Of a DNA stretch of 21,914 nt, positions 7,758 through 15,879 are shown one piece after another; position 1 is the first letter of the stretch, and each line of letters opens with the position of its first letter. The notes under the pieces were generated by a model that was not told the DNA's origin, did not search any database, and was given only the letters and a program-made list of their open reading frames with translations. The position numbers were made by a program, and so were the translations under genes. The DNA is from Clostridia bacterium (lineage in GTDB: Bacteria > Bacillota > Clostridia > Christensenellales > Aristaeellaceae). The stretch is from assembly GCA_030526935.1 (NCBI GenBank), contig JAUNBY010000011.1, positions 1-21,914 of the forward strand, read 5' to 3'.

Positions 7758-8681
7758 TTATACGGTCGCGTCCATCCGATAGGTTCCTATGCGGGTTTTT
7801 ATCATAGACAGAAAATCGCTCATATATCTCGTGAAATAAAGCCCCTTTCGATGACACAGGTAGAAATCCCTCTCATAGCCGCTGTTTTGTATTGGAAAGC
7901 ATTTGACGAGGCTTCTGAGAACCGGAACGTTTTCTATATATACATAGGGCGTTATCATAACCGCATTTGTGCGGGCCGTTATGTGCTTCGCGGTTTCGAA
8001 GCTGTCAGATTCCAGAAGTATTTTGGGGGACATATTGTAGTGCGCGAACAGCCTGTCCTGTATAACCCTGATGCTGTGACCGGGCTTTAGCGATACAAAC
8101 GCCTCGTTTACGGCTTCGGTTATTTCTATGCGGGTGCCCTCGACGAAGCGCCTGGCTATGTCGGTAGTATTTGAAGCCATGAGTACCAGTTGTTCCGTTT
8201 CTATCAGTATATATTCGAGCTGGTTGACCTTGGGGTTCGTAGTCACGAGGGCTATGTCGCAACTGCCTTCCAGAACCATTTTTTCCAACTTGTCGCTTCC
8301 GTATTCTTCCAATTCTATCTCGACCCTCGGGTACTTTTCCATGAATACGGGAAGAACCAGCGGCAACAGGTTCATCCCGCGCTGCATCGACACCCCCAGC
8401 CGAAGCCTGCCGTGAACCTCCTGTTTCATGTCTTCTATTTCGCTTAACAGATTATCGTATATAATCATTATGCGCTGAGCCGCGTCCACGTAGCGCTGAC
8501 CGGCATAGGTCAGTTTGAGCGTTTCAGAGGTTCTGTTGAAAACAGGGGTTCCCAAAGTAGCCTCCAGTTGCTTTATCGTCTGGCTCAGAGACGGCTGCGA
8601 AACGTAGAGCTTGCGCGCAGCGGCTGTAAAACTGCCTTCCCTGAGTATTGTAAGTACGTATTGCGCGTGTTTCAGGTTCAT
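7758..8681 (-). CDS. LysR-type transcriptional regulator, likely of the citrate lyase locus
   Basis: 307 residues, the usual LysR-family length. The N-terminal winged helix-turn-helix is clear: FTAAARKLYVSQPSLSQTIKQLE at about residues 18-40, then LGTPVFNRTSETLKLTYAG. The C-terminal effector-binding region (about 90-295) is of the periplasmic-binding-protein type (GRLRLGVSMQRG). It is divergent from tctC, the usual arrangement for a LysR regulator and its target; a perfect dyad with the LysR-typical T-N11-A layout lies in the shared 123-bp region. LysR regulators at citrate genes are known (for example CitR at B. subtilis citA), while citrate lyase operons elsewhere often use CitAB, CitO or CitI. 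The effector is unknown; citrate is a reasonable guess. Start chosen at ATG 8681, with GGTAG just upstream. Confidence 0.92.
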   Translation of the reverse strand: MNLKHAQYVLTILREGSFTAAARKLYVSQPSLSQTIKQLEATLGTPVFNRTSETLKLTYAGQRYVDAAQRIMIIYDNLLSEIEDMKQEVHGRLRLGVSMQRGMNLLPLVLPVFMEKYPRVEIELEEYGSDKLEKMVLEGSCDIALVTTNPKVNQLEYILIETEQLVLMASNTTDIARRFVEGTRIEITEAVNEAFVSLKPGHSIRVIQDRLFAHYNMSPKILLESDSFETAKHITARTNAVMITPYVYIENVPVLRSLVKCFPIQNSGYERDFYLCHRKGLYFTRYMSDFLSMIKTRIGTYRMDATV

Positions 8682-8711
8682 CTTTCTACCTCGACAGCCA
8701 TAGTTTTGCGG

Positions 8712-8726
8712 TTATAGAATCCATAA
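8712..8726. promoter_or_regulatory. Secondary dyad in the lysR-tctC intergenic region
   Basis: TTAT and ATAA arms around a 7-nt spacer give a T-N11-A pattern, centred 27 bp upstream of the larger dyad at 8736-8756. It could be an extra LysR contact site, but AT-rich sequence makes such short arms easy to find by chance. Confidence 0.3.
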
Positions 8727-8735
8727 ACAAATTAG

Positions 8736-8756
8736 TATTTGATTTATATTCAAATA
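8736..8756. promoter_or_regulatory. Predicted LysR-type operator at the tctC promoter
   Basis: Perfect inverted repeat: TATTTGA (8736-8742) and TCAAATA (8750-8756) around a 7-nt spacer, containing T-N11-A. A third CAAAT half-site precedes it at 8728-8732, so three half-sites lie in 28 bp, as expected for a protein binding as a tetramer. It overlaps the -35 box of the tctC promoter. A dyad of the same form, with ATTTG/CAAAT arms and the same spacing, lies upstream of the citrate-synthase-like gene at 15948-15966. Confidence 0.65.
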
Positions 8757-8767
8757 TAGTTTATCAT
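8739..8767 (+). promoter_or_regulatory. Promoter of the tct-cit operon
   Basis: -35 TTGATT (8739-8744, 4/6), 17-nt spacer, -10 TATCAT (8762-8767, 5/6). The -10 region lies within a small dyad, TTTATCATAAA (8760-8770). Transcription would begin near 8774, about 30 nt before the tctC start. Overlap with the LysR-type operator fits regulated expression. Confidence 0.7.
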
Positions 8768-8804
8768 AAAACCAGAGGTAATGCAAATCAAAGGAGGGTT
8801 TTTT

Positions 8805-9797
8805 GTGAAAAAATTGGTATCACTCGCATTGGCAATGTTGTTGGTAATGTCCGCCGCCTCGATGGCTGTAGCCGAGGAAGAGTGGAAGTTCGAGCGCAAG
8901 ATCGAAATCGTATGCCCCTGGGGCGTAGGCGGCGGCGCCGATTCCACCATCCGCCCGATGGCGAACCTTCTCAAAGACATACTGGGCGTAGAAGTCGAAG
9001 TCGTCAACGTTGAAGGCGCGGGCGGCGTCAACGGAGTAGAGTACACCTATAAGCAACCTGCCGACGGCTATACCTTCATGCTGGGCACTCAGAGCCTCAT
9101 CATGCAGGACTTGCAGGGAACCACTTCCATGGACTATCGCACCGAGTTCATCCCCGTGACGAAGCTGGTTCACTCGATAAACATTATCGCCGGCTCCAAG
9201 GTCGCCATGGAACAAAAGGGCTATTCGACCTTCTCCGAGATGATCGAGTACATTGAAGCCAATCCCTTCGGCGTAAGCGTCGGCATGCTAACCGCCACCG
9301 GTTCCGACGGCGCGGCGCTCAGGCAAACCCTTCAGGGACTCGATGTACTCGAGATATCCTACGCGGGCGGCTCTGAAATGAACTCCGCTCTGGTCGGCGG
9401 CCACATCGACATGATGATCACCGGCACCGACGAAATCGCGGGTCTGATCGCCTCCGGCGACATCATCCCCCTCGTCGCCTGCTGCGAACAGCGCATGAAG
9501 GCCTATCCCGACATGGAGTGCACGGGAGAACTGGGAATTGATTCATACATCGGCACCTGGCGCGGAATCATGGCCAAGGCCGGCACGCCGCAAGGCGCCA
9601 TAGACGCTATGGTCGCCGCCGTAGAGGAAGCCGTTCAGACCCAGACCTGGCAGGACTTCCTGGTCTCCGCCGCCTATGACGAGCGCGAAGGCTATGCCAA
9701 CCCCGAAGATTTCGCGAAGCTGTTCGAGGAAGAATATGTCACCTTCACCGGCTATCTCGACAGCGAAGGCGTTCTGGCCAAGAATTACTACGCCTGA
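8805..9797 (+). CDS. tctC: Tripartite tricarboxylate transporter substrate-binding protein (TctC/Bug family)
   Basis: Extracytoplasmic receptor that captures the substrate, probably citrate or a related tricarboxylate, and hands it to TctAB. The mature part begins with a typical Bug-family stretch, IEIVCPWGVGGGADSTIRP, followed by VVNVEGAGGVNG. The GTG at 8805 is chosen because AGGAGG (8792-8797) lies 7 nt upstream; this gives 330 residues beginning KKLVSLALA, a signal peptide with likely cleavage after AVA (residue 23). There is no lipobox cysteine. An upstream in-frame ATG at 8781 precedes the ribosome binding site and is rejected. It is the first gene of the operon, with a strong hairpin before tctB. 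Bug proteins bind varied carboxylates; citrate is inferred from the adjacent lyase genes. Confidence 0.93.
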   Translation: MKKLVSLALAMLLVMSAASMAVAEEEWKFERKIEIVCPWGVGGGADSTIRPMANLLKDILGVEVEVVNVEGAGGVNGVEYTYKQPADGYTFMLGTQSLIMQDLQGTTSMDYRTEFIPVTKLVHSINIIAGSKVAMEQKGYSTFSEMIEYIEANPFGVSVGMLTATGSDGAALRQTLQGLDVLEISYAGGSEMNSALVGGHIDMMITGTDEIAGLIASGDIIPLVACCEQRMKAYPDMECTGELGIDSYIGTWRGIMAKAGTPQGAIDAMVAAVEEAVQTQTWQDFLVSAAYDEREGYANPEDFAKLFEEEYVTFTGYLDSEGVLAKNYYA

Positions 9798-9821
9798 GTC
9801 AATTAATAACCCCTGATTCAC

Positions 9822-9862
9822 AGCCGCCGCGCATTTTCGGCGCAAAACCCGGCGCGGCGGCT
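9822..9862 (+). terminator. Hairpin between tctC and tctB (attenuator or mRNA stabiliser)
   Basis: Perfect 11-bp GC-rich stem: AGCCGCCGCGC (9822-9832) pairs with GCGCGGCGGCT (9852-9862), with a 19-nt loop. No T run follows immediately; a five-T run comes about 12 nt later. A hairpin after a binding-protein gene commonly protects or partly terminates mRNA, so that binding protein outnumbers the membrane subunits. Confidence 0.7.
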
Positions 9863-9923
9863 ATACTTAGGCCCTTTTTCACAACATATTACCAAGGTCA
9901 GAAAAATAAGGAGTTGATGTCGG

Positions 9924-10448
9924 TTGTTGGAATTAATCGTCAATATCCTGCTGTTCCTGTTCTTCGTATATACCCTGTGCTTTAACGTGCTGGAAGCGCC
10001 CGTACCCGACAGGGTGCAGCGCAACCCATTCGCGCTTCAGCCCAACGTTTGGCCAAGCGTCATACTGGTGCTACTGATGATCTGCGTGGCGATAAACATA
10101 TATAAGATCATCAGCAAAAACAAGGGAAAGCCGGAATTCACGCTGAAGGCATTCGGCGCGAGCATATCTTCCTTTCTTAAAAGCAGACTGTTTATAGGTA
10201 TAGCTATAGTTGTTATACTGTCGTTTTTGCTGGAATCGCTGGGATTCATGGTCTCGTGCTTCCTGTTCCTTATAAGCTACGGAATACTTCTGGGCGAGCG
10301 CAAAATATGGCGGCTCGTGCTTATATGCCTGATAATTACGCTCGTACTTTACATATGCTTTGGCGTTCTTCTCGCGGTCAATTTGCCGCGCGGTACAATA
10401 CCGGCGCTTCGAAATTTTGCGCTGTTCGTCGAATCGTTGATTCCATAA
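9924..10448 (+). CDS. tctB: Tripartite tricarboxylate transporter small membrane subunit (TctB family)
   Basis: 174-residue membrane protein of about four transmembrane segments: near residues 3-22 (VNILLFLFFVYTLCF), 40-60, 90-108 and 112-150. This is the size and topology of TctB, the small partner of TctA; sequence conservation in the family is low, so the call leans on position between tctC and tctA. The start appears to be TTG at 9924, preceded by AAGGAG (9908-9913) at a rather wide 10-nt spacing. The nearby ATG at 9917 is in another frame, and a stop lies just upstream in the tctB frame. The rare start codon and wide spacing may keep synthesis low. Confidence 0.88.
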   Translation: MLELIVNILLFLFFVYTLCFNVLEAPVPDRVQRNPFALQPNVWPSVILVLLMICVAINIYKIISKNKGKPEFTLKAFGASISSFLKSRLFIGIAIVVILSFLLESLGFMVSCFLFLISYGILLGERKIWRLVLICLIITLVLYICFGVLLAVNLPRGTIPALRNFALFVESLIP

Positions 10449-10463
10449 GGAGGTGAGGAAATC

Positions 10464-11972
10464 ATGAGTACAATGGAGCTTTTATCTTCCGGTTTTTCTG
10501 TGCTTCTCGACCCGTCAATGCTTCTGATGGTCTTCCTCGCCGTGGTGCTGGGTACCATTTTCGGCGCGCTGCCCGGCGTATCGGCGACGATGGCGGTCGC
10601 GCTGGGACTTCCCTTCACATACAGTATGCAGGCGATTCCCGCCATAGTTTTCCTCGTATCGATATACTGCTCCTCCATAACGGGAGGCAGCATCTCCGCG
10701 ATACTGTTCAAGATCCCTGGCGTTCCTTCGAGCGCGCCTACGACCTTCGACGGCTATCCCATGGCACAGCGCGGTGAAGCCGGCAAAGCTTTGGGCGTCG
10801 CGCTCGGAACCTCGGCGGTTGGCGGACTTGTAAGCGCGCTTGCGATGTTCCTGCTTTCCCCGCAACTTACTCAGGCGGCTTTGCAGTTCGGACCCAGCGA
10901 CCTGTTCGCGGTTACGTTCATGGGCCTATCAATACTTACGTGCCTCGACAGCAAGAACGTGCTTCGCACGATCATCTCCGGACTCATAGGACTTCTTCTC
11001 GCCTGCATAGGTCAGGATTCCATGTACGCGGTTCAGCGCATGACCTTCGGCTCAAAAGATCTTCTCGCGGGCGTTGAAATGATACCAGTCCTCATTGGTA
11101 TATTCGCCGTGACCGAGGTGTTCAACCAGACCGCAAAGGATGACAGACTCAAAGCCGAAGACGGCATAGGCGGCGGCAAGGTCAACACAAAGATGCCCTC
11201 TCTCAAGGAATGGTGGCATTTGAAGTGGATAATGCTGCGCTGCTCGATACTGGGAACAATCATAGGCATACTGCCCGGAGCGGGTGCGACCATAGCCTCA
11301 TTCCTTTGCTACTCGACGGAGACCAAGCTGTCTAAATACCCAGAAAAGTTCGGAACCGGCATAATCGACGGCGTAGCGGCCTCCGAAACCGCCAACAACG
11401 CCGCGACAGGCGGAACCATGGTTCCGCTGCTCTCTCTGGGCATACCCGGCGGAAACGCGGCCGCGGTCATGATGAGCGCGCTTGTTCTGAAGGGCGTTCA
11501 ACTGGGGCCTCTGCTGCTCATAAACCAACCCGAATATCTGTCGGCGACATTTGCTTCCATGATCGTCACCAATATTGTAATGGTTCTCGTCGCGGTCGTC
11601 ATAGCCAAGGTCTTCGCTCAGATACTGTCGGTTCCCTATTCCATATTAGGCCCCACCATCATTATGCTCGCCACCATAGGCGCTTACGCGACCAGCATGA
11701 ACATACTCGACGTCAAGATAATGGCCGTAGCGGGCATAGCGGGCGTACTTTTCAAGGTCTGCAAGTTCAACAGCGCCGCCATGATACTGGGACTGGTACT
11801 TGGAAAGCTCTGCGAGAGCAACTTCTCGCGCGCCTACACCATCGCCCGCGCCGACATTGTAAGCATGTTCACCCGTCCCATAGCCGGCGTATTGATGATA
11901 GTGTGCATAGTAACGCTTCTTTACCCAATCGTCGCCCCGTTCATCAAGAAAAAGCTTAATAAGGGGAAATAG
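10464..11972 (+). CDS. tctA: Tripartite tricarboxylate transporter large permease subunit TctA
   Basis: 502-residue polytopic membrane protein, the transport channel of the system. Family hallmarks are clear: GALPGVSATMAVALGLP (34-50), GGSISAILFKIPG (74-86) leading to PTTFDGYPMAQ (92-102), GILPGAGATIASF near 268, and SLGIPGGNAAAVMM later on. Length is typical (about 500). The start has AGGAGG directly after the tctB stop, about 10 nt upstream. Uptake is expected to be driven by an ion gradient rather than ATP. Translation probably follows tctB closely, with only 15 nt between the genes. Confidence 0.97.
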   Translation: MSTMELLSSGFSVLLDPSMLLMVFLAVVLGTIFGALPGVSATMAVALGLPFTYSMQAIPAIVFLVSIYCSSITGGSISAILFKIPGVPSSAPTTFDGYPMAQRGEAGKALGVALGTSAVGGLVSALAMFLLSPQLTQAALQFGPSDLFAVTFMGLSILTCLDSKNVLRTIISGLIGLLLACIGQDSMYAVQRMTFGSKDLLAGVEMIPVLIGIFAVTEVFNQTAKDDRLKAEDGIGGGKVNTKMPSLKEWWHLKWIMLRCSILGTIIGILPGAGATIASFLCYSTETKLSKYPEKFGTGIIDGVAASETANNAATGGTMVPLLSLGIPGGNAAAVMMSALVLKGVQLGPLLLINQPEYLSATFASMIVTNIVMVLVAVVIAKVFAQILSVPYSILGPTIIMLATIGAYATSMNILDVKIMAVAGIAGVLFKVCKFNSAAMILGLVLGKLCESNFSRAYTIARADIVSMFTRPIAGVLMIVCIVTLLYPIVAPFIKKKLNKGK

Positions 11973-11975
11973 ACC

Positions 11976-13004
11976 ATGAACGTATTGCTCACCCTGGCCG
12001 TCTCGATGGCAGCGGGATATCTGCTGTATCGGCTCAAAGTGCCGGGTGGGATGCTCATAGGCGCGATGGTAGGCGCCTGCGCGCTGCGGCTGATTACCGA
12101 TATGGCGTATATGCCGCCCGAGGCCAAGACGCTTTCCCAGATACTGGCCGGGGCGCTCATAGGCGCTTCGGTCAGCCGCGAGCAGGTCAGTCGCATGAAA
12201 GGGCTGATAAAGCCCGCAGCGATACTGATGTTCTCTCTTTTGGCGGTCAATATAATCTGCGGATATCTTATATACAAGACAGGAACGATGGATCTGTTGA
12301 CCGCCCTTATGTCCTCCACTCCCGGAGGCATATCGAATATACCCATGATAGCCGCCGATATGGGGGCGGATCCCGCCAAAGTCCTGGTCATGCAACTGGT
12401 TCGCTTCTTTATGGGCATAGCGCTGTTTCCGACGTTGATAAGGCTTTTGGAGGGAGGCGGAGACGCCCCCTCCCCGAGAAGCGAAAAAAAAGACAGCCGC
12501 AAGATCGCCTGCAAGCCCGTCATAATAACGCTTACCGTGGCGATGATATGCGGCATACTAGGCTATATCTCACCGCTTCCGTCGGGTACTATGGCTTTCG
12601 CTACGCTTGGCGCCATAGCTCTTAAATATATCTGGGAACCGGCTCACACTCCAAAGCCCGTGGGAAAGTTGGCGCAATGCCTTTCCGGAGCATACGTGGG
12701 CGCGGGGGTTGGTTGGTCGCAGCTTCACGAGCTTACCGCGCTTCCCGGCCCCGTGGGGATACTTTTGGCTTCATATATGGCGGGCGCAGCTTTAATAAGC
12801 TTCGCGCTATACAAAAGCGGATGCTTTACCCGCAAGGAAGCAATGCTCGCGGCAACGCCGGCAGGCGCCAGCGACATAGCGCTCATAAGCGCCGACCTGG
12901 GAATATCAAACGCGAATCTGGTGCTTTTGCAGGTTCTGCGCCTGGTAGTGGTTATATCGGTATTCCCGCCGATATTGGGATTTGTGGCTGAGTGGCTTGC
13001 GTGA
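11976..13004 (+). CDS. AbrB-family membrane protein (PF05145 type)
   Basis: 342-residue integral membrane protein, often misnamed ammonia monooxygenase or AbrB regulator; its activity is not established. It is an internal duplication: VPGGMLIGAMVGACALRLI (22-40) matches LPSGTMAFATLGAIALKYI (201-219); SQILAGALIGASVS (54-67) matches AQCLSGAYVGAGVG (233-246); TPGGISNIPMIAADMG (115-130) matches TPAGASDIALISADLG (294-309). The halves are joined by a charged stretch at about 159-177. The gene begins 3 nt after the tctA stop, with its ribosome binding site inside the end of tctA, so it is surely co-transcribed. Genes of this family often accompany tripartite tricarboxylate transporters; a role in transport or product efflux is an inference. 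Confidence 0.88.
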   Translation: MNVLLTLAVSMAAGYLLYRLKVPGGMLIGAMVGACALRLITDMAYMPPEAKTLSQILAGALIGASVSREQVSRMKGLIKPAAILMFSLLAVNIICGYLIYKTGTMDLLTALMSSTPGGISNIPMIAADMGADPAKVLVMQLVRFFMGIALFPTLIRLLEGGGDAPSPRSEKKDSRKIACKPVIITLTVAMICGILGYISPLPSGTMAFATLGAIALKYIWEPAHTPKPVGKLAQCLSGAYVGAGVGWSQLHELTALPGPVGILLASYMAGAALISFALYKSGCFTRKEAMLAATPAGASDIALISADLGISNANLVLLQVLRLVVVISVFPPILGFVAEWLA

Positions 13005-13010
13005 GTGATT

Positions 13011-13022
13011 AAACGGCCGTTT
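13011..13022. repeat. Perfect 12-bp palindrome in the gap before citD
   Basis: AAACGGCCGTTT lies 6 nt after the stop of the AbrB-family gene, in the 115-nt gap before citD. Further on, a TTTCCGGAAA palindrome (about 13064-13073) is flanked by imperfect TTAAC/GTTAA arms. These could form processing or stabilising RNA structures that separate the transport and lyase parts of the operon. No promoter is convincing here. Confidence 0.35.
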
Positions 13023-13119
13023 GTACATGGCGCACACGTCCCGCGTCGGAAGCGGCTTAACTGTTTTCCGGAAACGTTAACATCGCGCGCGGAAAAGGCG
13101 CGACAGGGGAGGAATGATC

Positions 13120-13422
13120 GTGGAAATCAAAAGAACCGCCGTCGCGGGTACGCTGGAATCGAGCGACGTACAGGTCACAATAGAACCGGGCGACGAAGGA
13201 TTGGAACTGGAATTGTCCTCCAGCGTCATAAACCAGTATGGACGCCGCATACGCGAGGTCGCCTTCGAGGTGCTTGGCGAATTGGGGGTTGACAGCGCGA
13301 GGGTTTCCATAGTTGACAAGGGCGCGCTGGACTGCACAATACGCGCGAGAATCGGCTGCGCGGTGTTTCGCGCCTGTGAAGTAACTGATAATTATCCGTG
13401 GGGCGAGGTGATAAAGCCGTGA
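13120..13422 (+). CDS. citD: Citrate lyase gamma subunit (acyl carrier protein) CitD
   Basis: Small acyl carrier protein that carries the acetylated phosphoribosyl-dephospho-CoA arm of citrate lyase. The sequence AVAGTLESSDV near the start and VDKGALDCTIRARI near residues 66-79 are family signatures. GTG at 13120 is preferred: GGGGAGG (13106-13112) is then 7 nt upstream, whereas the in-frame ATG at 13114 is only 1 nt from it. With this start the modified serine falls at residue 14, the same number as in the Klebsiella protein, and the product is 100 residues, normal for CitD. It opens the citDEF block; its TGA overlaps the citE GTG. Confidence 0.94.
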   Translation: MEIKRTAVAGTLESSDVQVTIEPGDEGLELELSSSVINQYGRRIREVAFEVLGELGVDSARVSIVDKGALDCTIRARIGCAVFRACEVTDNYPWGEVIKP

Positions 13423-14324
13423 AAGACGCGAGATTTACGAGGCTGCGCCGTACTATGATGTTCCTGTCGGCTCAAAAGCCCGGGCTTATAAAGGATGCCT
13501 ACATCTATAAGCCGGACAGCCTCATATTCGACCTCGAGGACGCGGTGGCCGAAAACCAGAAAGACGCAGCCCGGTTCTCTCTTTACCAGGCGATGCGCAC
13601 GGTCGATTACCGGGGCGTGGAGCGTCTCGTTCGCATAAACGCGCTGGACACCCCTCATTGGAAGGAAGACATACGAGTAGCCGTTGCCTCGGCGGTTGAC
13701 GGCATACGCATTTCAAAGTGCGAGACGGCCGGGGATGTGCTAGAGGTAGCCCGTCATATAGATTTGGCTGAGAAGGAATTTAACCGCCCCTCGGGGAGTA
13801 CGCTCATCATGGCGGCGCTCGAGTCGCCCAAGGGGATACTTAACGCCTACGACATATGCGTAGCCTGCCCGGAGCGCTTTTTCGGCGTAGCCATATCCGG
13901 CGGCGACTTCAGGAAATGCATGCAGACCGCGTATGTTCCCGGAGGAATCGAAATGCTCGCGGGGCGCGCCAATATGCTCCTGGCCGCGAGAGCGGCGGGT
14001 GTGCAGTGCTTCGATACCGTGTTCACCAATCTCGACGACATGGACGGCTTTCGCGAGGAAGTCGTTCAGAATAAACAGATGGGCTTCGACGGAAAGTCGA
14101 TAATCAGTCCCAAACAAATTGGTATCGTCCATGAGGTATTCACGCCGAGTCGCAAGGAAATCGTCGCCGCCGAAAAGATCGTTCGCGCGGTGAGGGACAA
14201 CCTCAAAAGCGGCGTGGGCGTTTTCACCGTGGACGGCAAAATGATCGATATAGCCTTCCTGCCCGGCGCCGAGCGGGTCATCGCGCTGGCCAAGGCATCC
14301 GGCGTGTACGAGGGGGATTTGTGA
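13419..14324 (+). CDS. citE: Citrate lyase beta subunit (citryl-ACP lyase) CitE
   Basis: Cleaves citryl-ACP to acetyl-ACP and oxaloacetate. The 301-residue protein has the HpcH/HpaI-type TIM-barrel signatures: LIFDLEDAV (35-43), VRINALDTPHW (71-81), the metal-binding glutamate in ALESPKG (E135), the metal-binding aspartate in SGGDF (D163), and GFDGKSIISPKQ, typical of CitE. The usual GAED around the aspartate is SGGD here, with the aspartate kept. GTG at 13419 overlaps the citD stop and has GAGGTG 8 nt upstream; the longer in-frame start at 13398 lacks such a site and lies inside citD. The stop shares a base with the citF start, so citD, citE and citF look translationally coupled in a 1:1:1 arrangement. 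Confidence 0.96.
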   Translation: MKDARFTRLRRTMMFLSAQKPGLIKDAYIYKPDSLIFDLEDAVAENQKDAARFSLYQAMRTVDYRGVERLVRINALDTPHWKEDIRVAVASAVDGIRISKCETAGDVLEVARHIDLAEKEFNRPSGSTLIMAALESPKGILNAYDICVACPERFFGVAISGGDFRKCMQTAYVPGGIEMLAGRANMLLAARAAGVQCFDTVFTNLDDMDGFREEVVQNKQMGFDGKSIISPKQIGIVHEVFTPSRKEIVAAEKIVRAVRDNLKSGVGVFTVDGKMIDIAFLPGAERVIALAKASGVYEGDL

Positions 14325-15865
14325 TGAAAAACAGCATAGGAAGGGAAATACCTCAGTGCGTATTGGACATGGGTTATCGCCCCTACGCGGGCGGCGGGGA
14401 ACCTGAGCCGTTTAAAAAGACCGGCCCACTCGTAAGACCGAAGAACAATTCCGACAGCAAGGTAGTTGCGTCCATAGAAAAGGCCATAAAGTTGTGCGGA
14501 ATGCGCGACGGCATGACCATATCCTTCCACCACCATTTCCGGGACGGGGATTACGTGGTCAATATGGTTATGGAAAAGATAGTGGAAATGGGCTTTAAAG
14601 ACATAACCATCGCCGCTTCTTCGCTTGGCGCGGCGCATGACCCGGTCGCCGAATACATCGAAATGGGAATCGTCACGGGGCTTCAGACAAGCGGTATTCG
14701 CGGGCGCATAGGCGAGGCGGTGAGCCACGGAAAACTCAGGACTCCCGCAATACTGCGCTCCCACGGCGGTCGCGTAAGGGCCATTGAAAACGGAGAGGTC
14801 CACATAGACATAGCCTTCATAGGCGCTCCCACCTGCGACAGCCAGGGCAACGCCCGCGGAAAGGGCGGCAAGTCAGACTGCGGCGTTTTGTCCTACGCCA
14901 TGGTTGACGCCAGGCACGCCGACCGCGTAGTCGTGATAACCGATACCCTCGTCGAATACCCTAACTTCCCGCCGTCGATCGAAGCCATAGACGTCGATTA
15001 CGTCGTCGTCGTGGACGAGATAGGCAATCCCAAAAAAATTGCCAGCCAGGCCGCCAGGATGAGCCAGGATCCCCGCGATCTGCTCATGGCCAGCGCCTGC
15101 GCCAAGGTAATGGCGGCGACCGACTATTTTAAAGACGGGTTTTCTTTTCAGACGGGCGCGGGCGGGCCGTCTCTCGCGGCCAACAGGTTCATAGAGCCGC
15201 TTTTGCGCCAGATGGATATAAAGATTAAATGGATAATCGGCGGCATATCGCAGCCCGCCGTAGAGCTTATGCAAAAGGGCCTCGTCGAGAATATCGTAGA
15301 CGCGCAGGACTTCGACGTGCCGTCTGTTCAGTCGGTCGGCGAGAATCCGAGGCACTTCGAAATTTCCACCGCGCAATACGCAAGCCCCTCCAATAAAGGC
15401 GCTTTCGTCAATCAACTGGACTATGTCATACTAGCGGCGCTCGAAATAGACGTGGACTTCAACGTCAACGTCATAACCGGCTCCGACGGCATACTCCGCG
15501 GCGCTCCCGGAGGGCATCCCGACGCCGCGGCGGGCGCCAAGTGCACAATAATCGTTACGCCCCTCATGCGCGGACGCATGGCGACGGTATGCGAGCGCGT
15601 GGTCACCGTGACGACCCCCGGGGATACGGTGGACGTCCTCGTCACCGACTACGGCATAGCCGTCAATCCTCGAAGGCCGGATCTCAAAAAGTCCCTGGAA
15701 GACGCCGGCATGGAACTCGTCGATATAAATACCCTCAAGGACATGGCTTACGCCATAGTAGGACGCCCCGACCCGCTTGATTTCGACGAGCGCGTCGTCG
15801 CCATAATGGAAGCCCGCGATGGCACGGTTCTCGACGTAGTGCGCAAGACGAAGTCCGCGAAATAA
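14324..15865 (+). CDS. citF: Citrate lyase alpha subunit (citrate:acetyl-ACP transferase) CitF
   Basis: Exchanges the acetyl group on CitD for citrate, forming citryl-ACP and free acetate. 513 residues, the usual family length (about 505-515). Recognisable parts are the N-terminal NSIGREIPQ, ISFHHHFRDGDYVVN (about 66-80), GLQTSGIRGRIGE, RSHGGRVRAIENGE, IDIAFIGAPTCDSQGNARG and FQTGAGGPSLA. ATG at 14324 shares its first base with the citE stop and has a GGGGG run 7 nt upstream; a GTG one codon earlier is possible. It is the last gene of the operon, 14 nt before a strong hairpin terminator. Confidence 0.97.
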   Translation: MKNSIGREIPQCVLDMGYRPYAGGGEPEPFKKTGPLVRPKNNSDSKVVASIEKAIKLCGMRDGMTISFHHHFRDGDYVVNMVMEKIVEMGFKDITIAASSLGAAHDPVAEYIEMGIVTGLQTSGIRGRIGEAVSHGKLRTPAILRSHGGRVRAIENGEVHIDIAFIGAPTCDSQGNARGKGGKSDCGVLSYAMVDARHADRVVVITDTLVEYPNFPPSIEAIDVDYVVVVDEIGNPKKIASQAARMSQDPRDLLMASACAKVMAATDYFKDGFSFQTGAGGPSLAANRFIEPLLRQMDIKIKWIIGGISQPAVELMQKGLVENIVDAQDFDVPSVQSVGENPRHFEISTAQYASPSNKGAFVNQLDYVILAALEIDVDFNVNVITGSDGILRGAPGGHPDAAAGAKCTIIVTPLMRGRMATVCERVVTVTTPGDTVDVLVTDYGIAVNPRRPDLKKSLEDAGMELVDINTLKDMAYAIVGRPDPLDFDERVVAIMEARDGTVLDVVRKTKSAK

Positions 15866-15879
15866 GCAAAATAAACATG

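Noticed and set aside
8682..8735. A promoter for the LysR-type gene, with TATAAC on the minus strand near 8711-8716.
   Set aside because: The -10-like box has no acceptable -35 at 16-18 nt, so I do not list it as a feature.
9917..9919. ATG at 9917 as the tctB start.
   Set aside because: It is in a different frame from the tctB coding sequence, which has only TTG as a usable start after its upstream stop.
11646..12395. A 249-codon open frame on the minus strand.
   Set aside because: It is antisense to tctA and the AbrB-family gene, rich in His, Arg and Gly without domain features, and spans the junction of two clear genes.
13114..13119. ATG at 13114 as the citD start.
   Set aside because: It is 1 nt from the GGGGAGG box; GTG at 13120 has proper spacing and puts the modified serine at residue 14.
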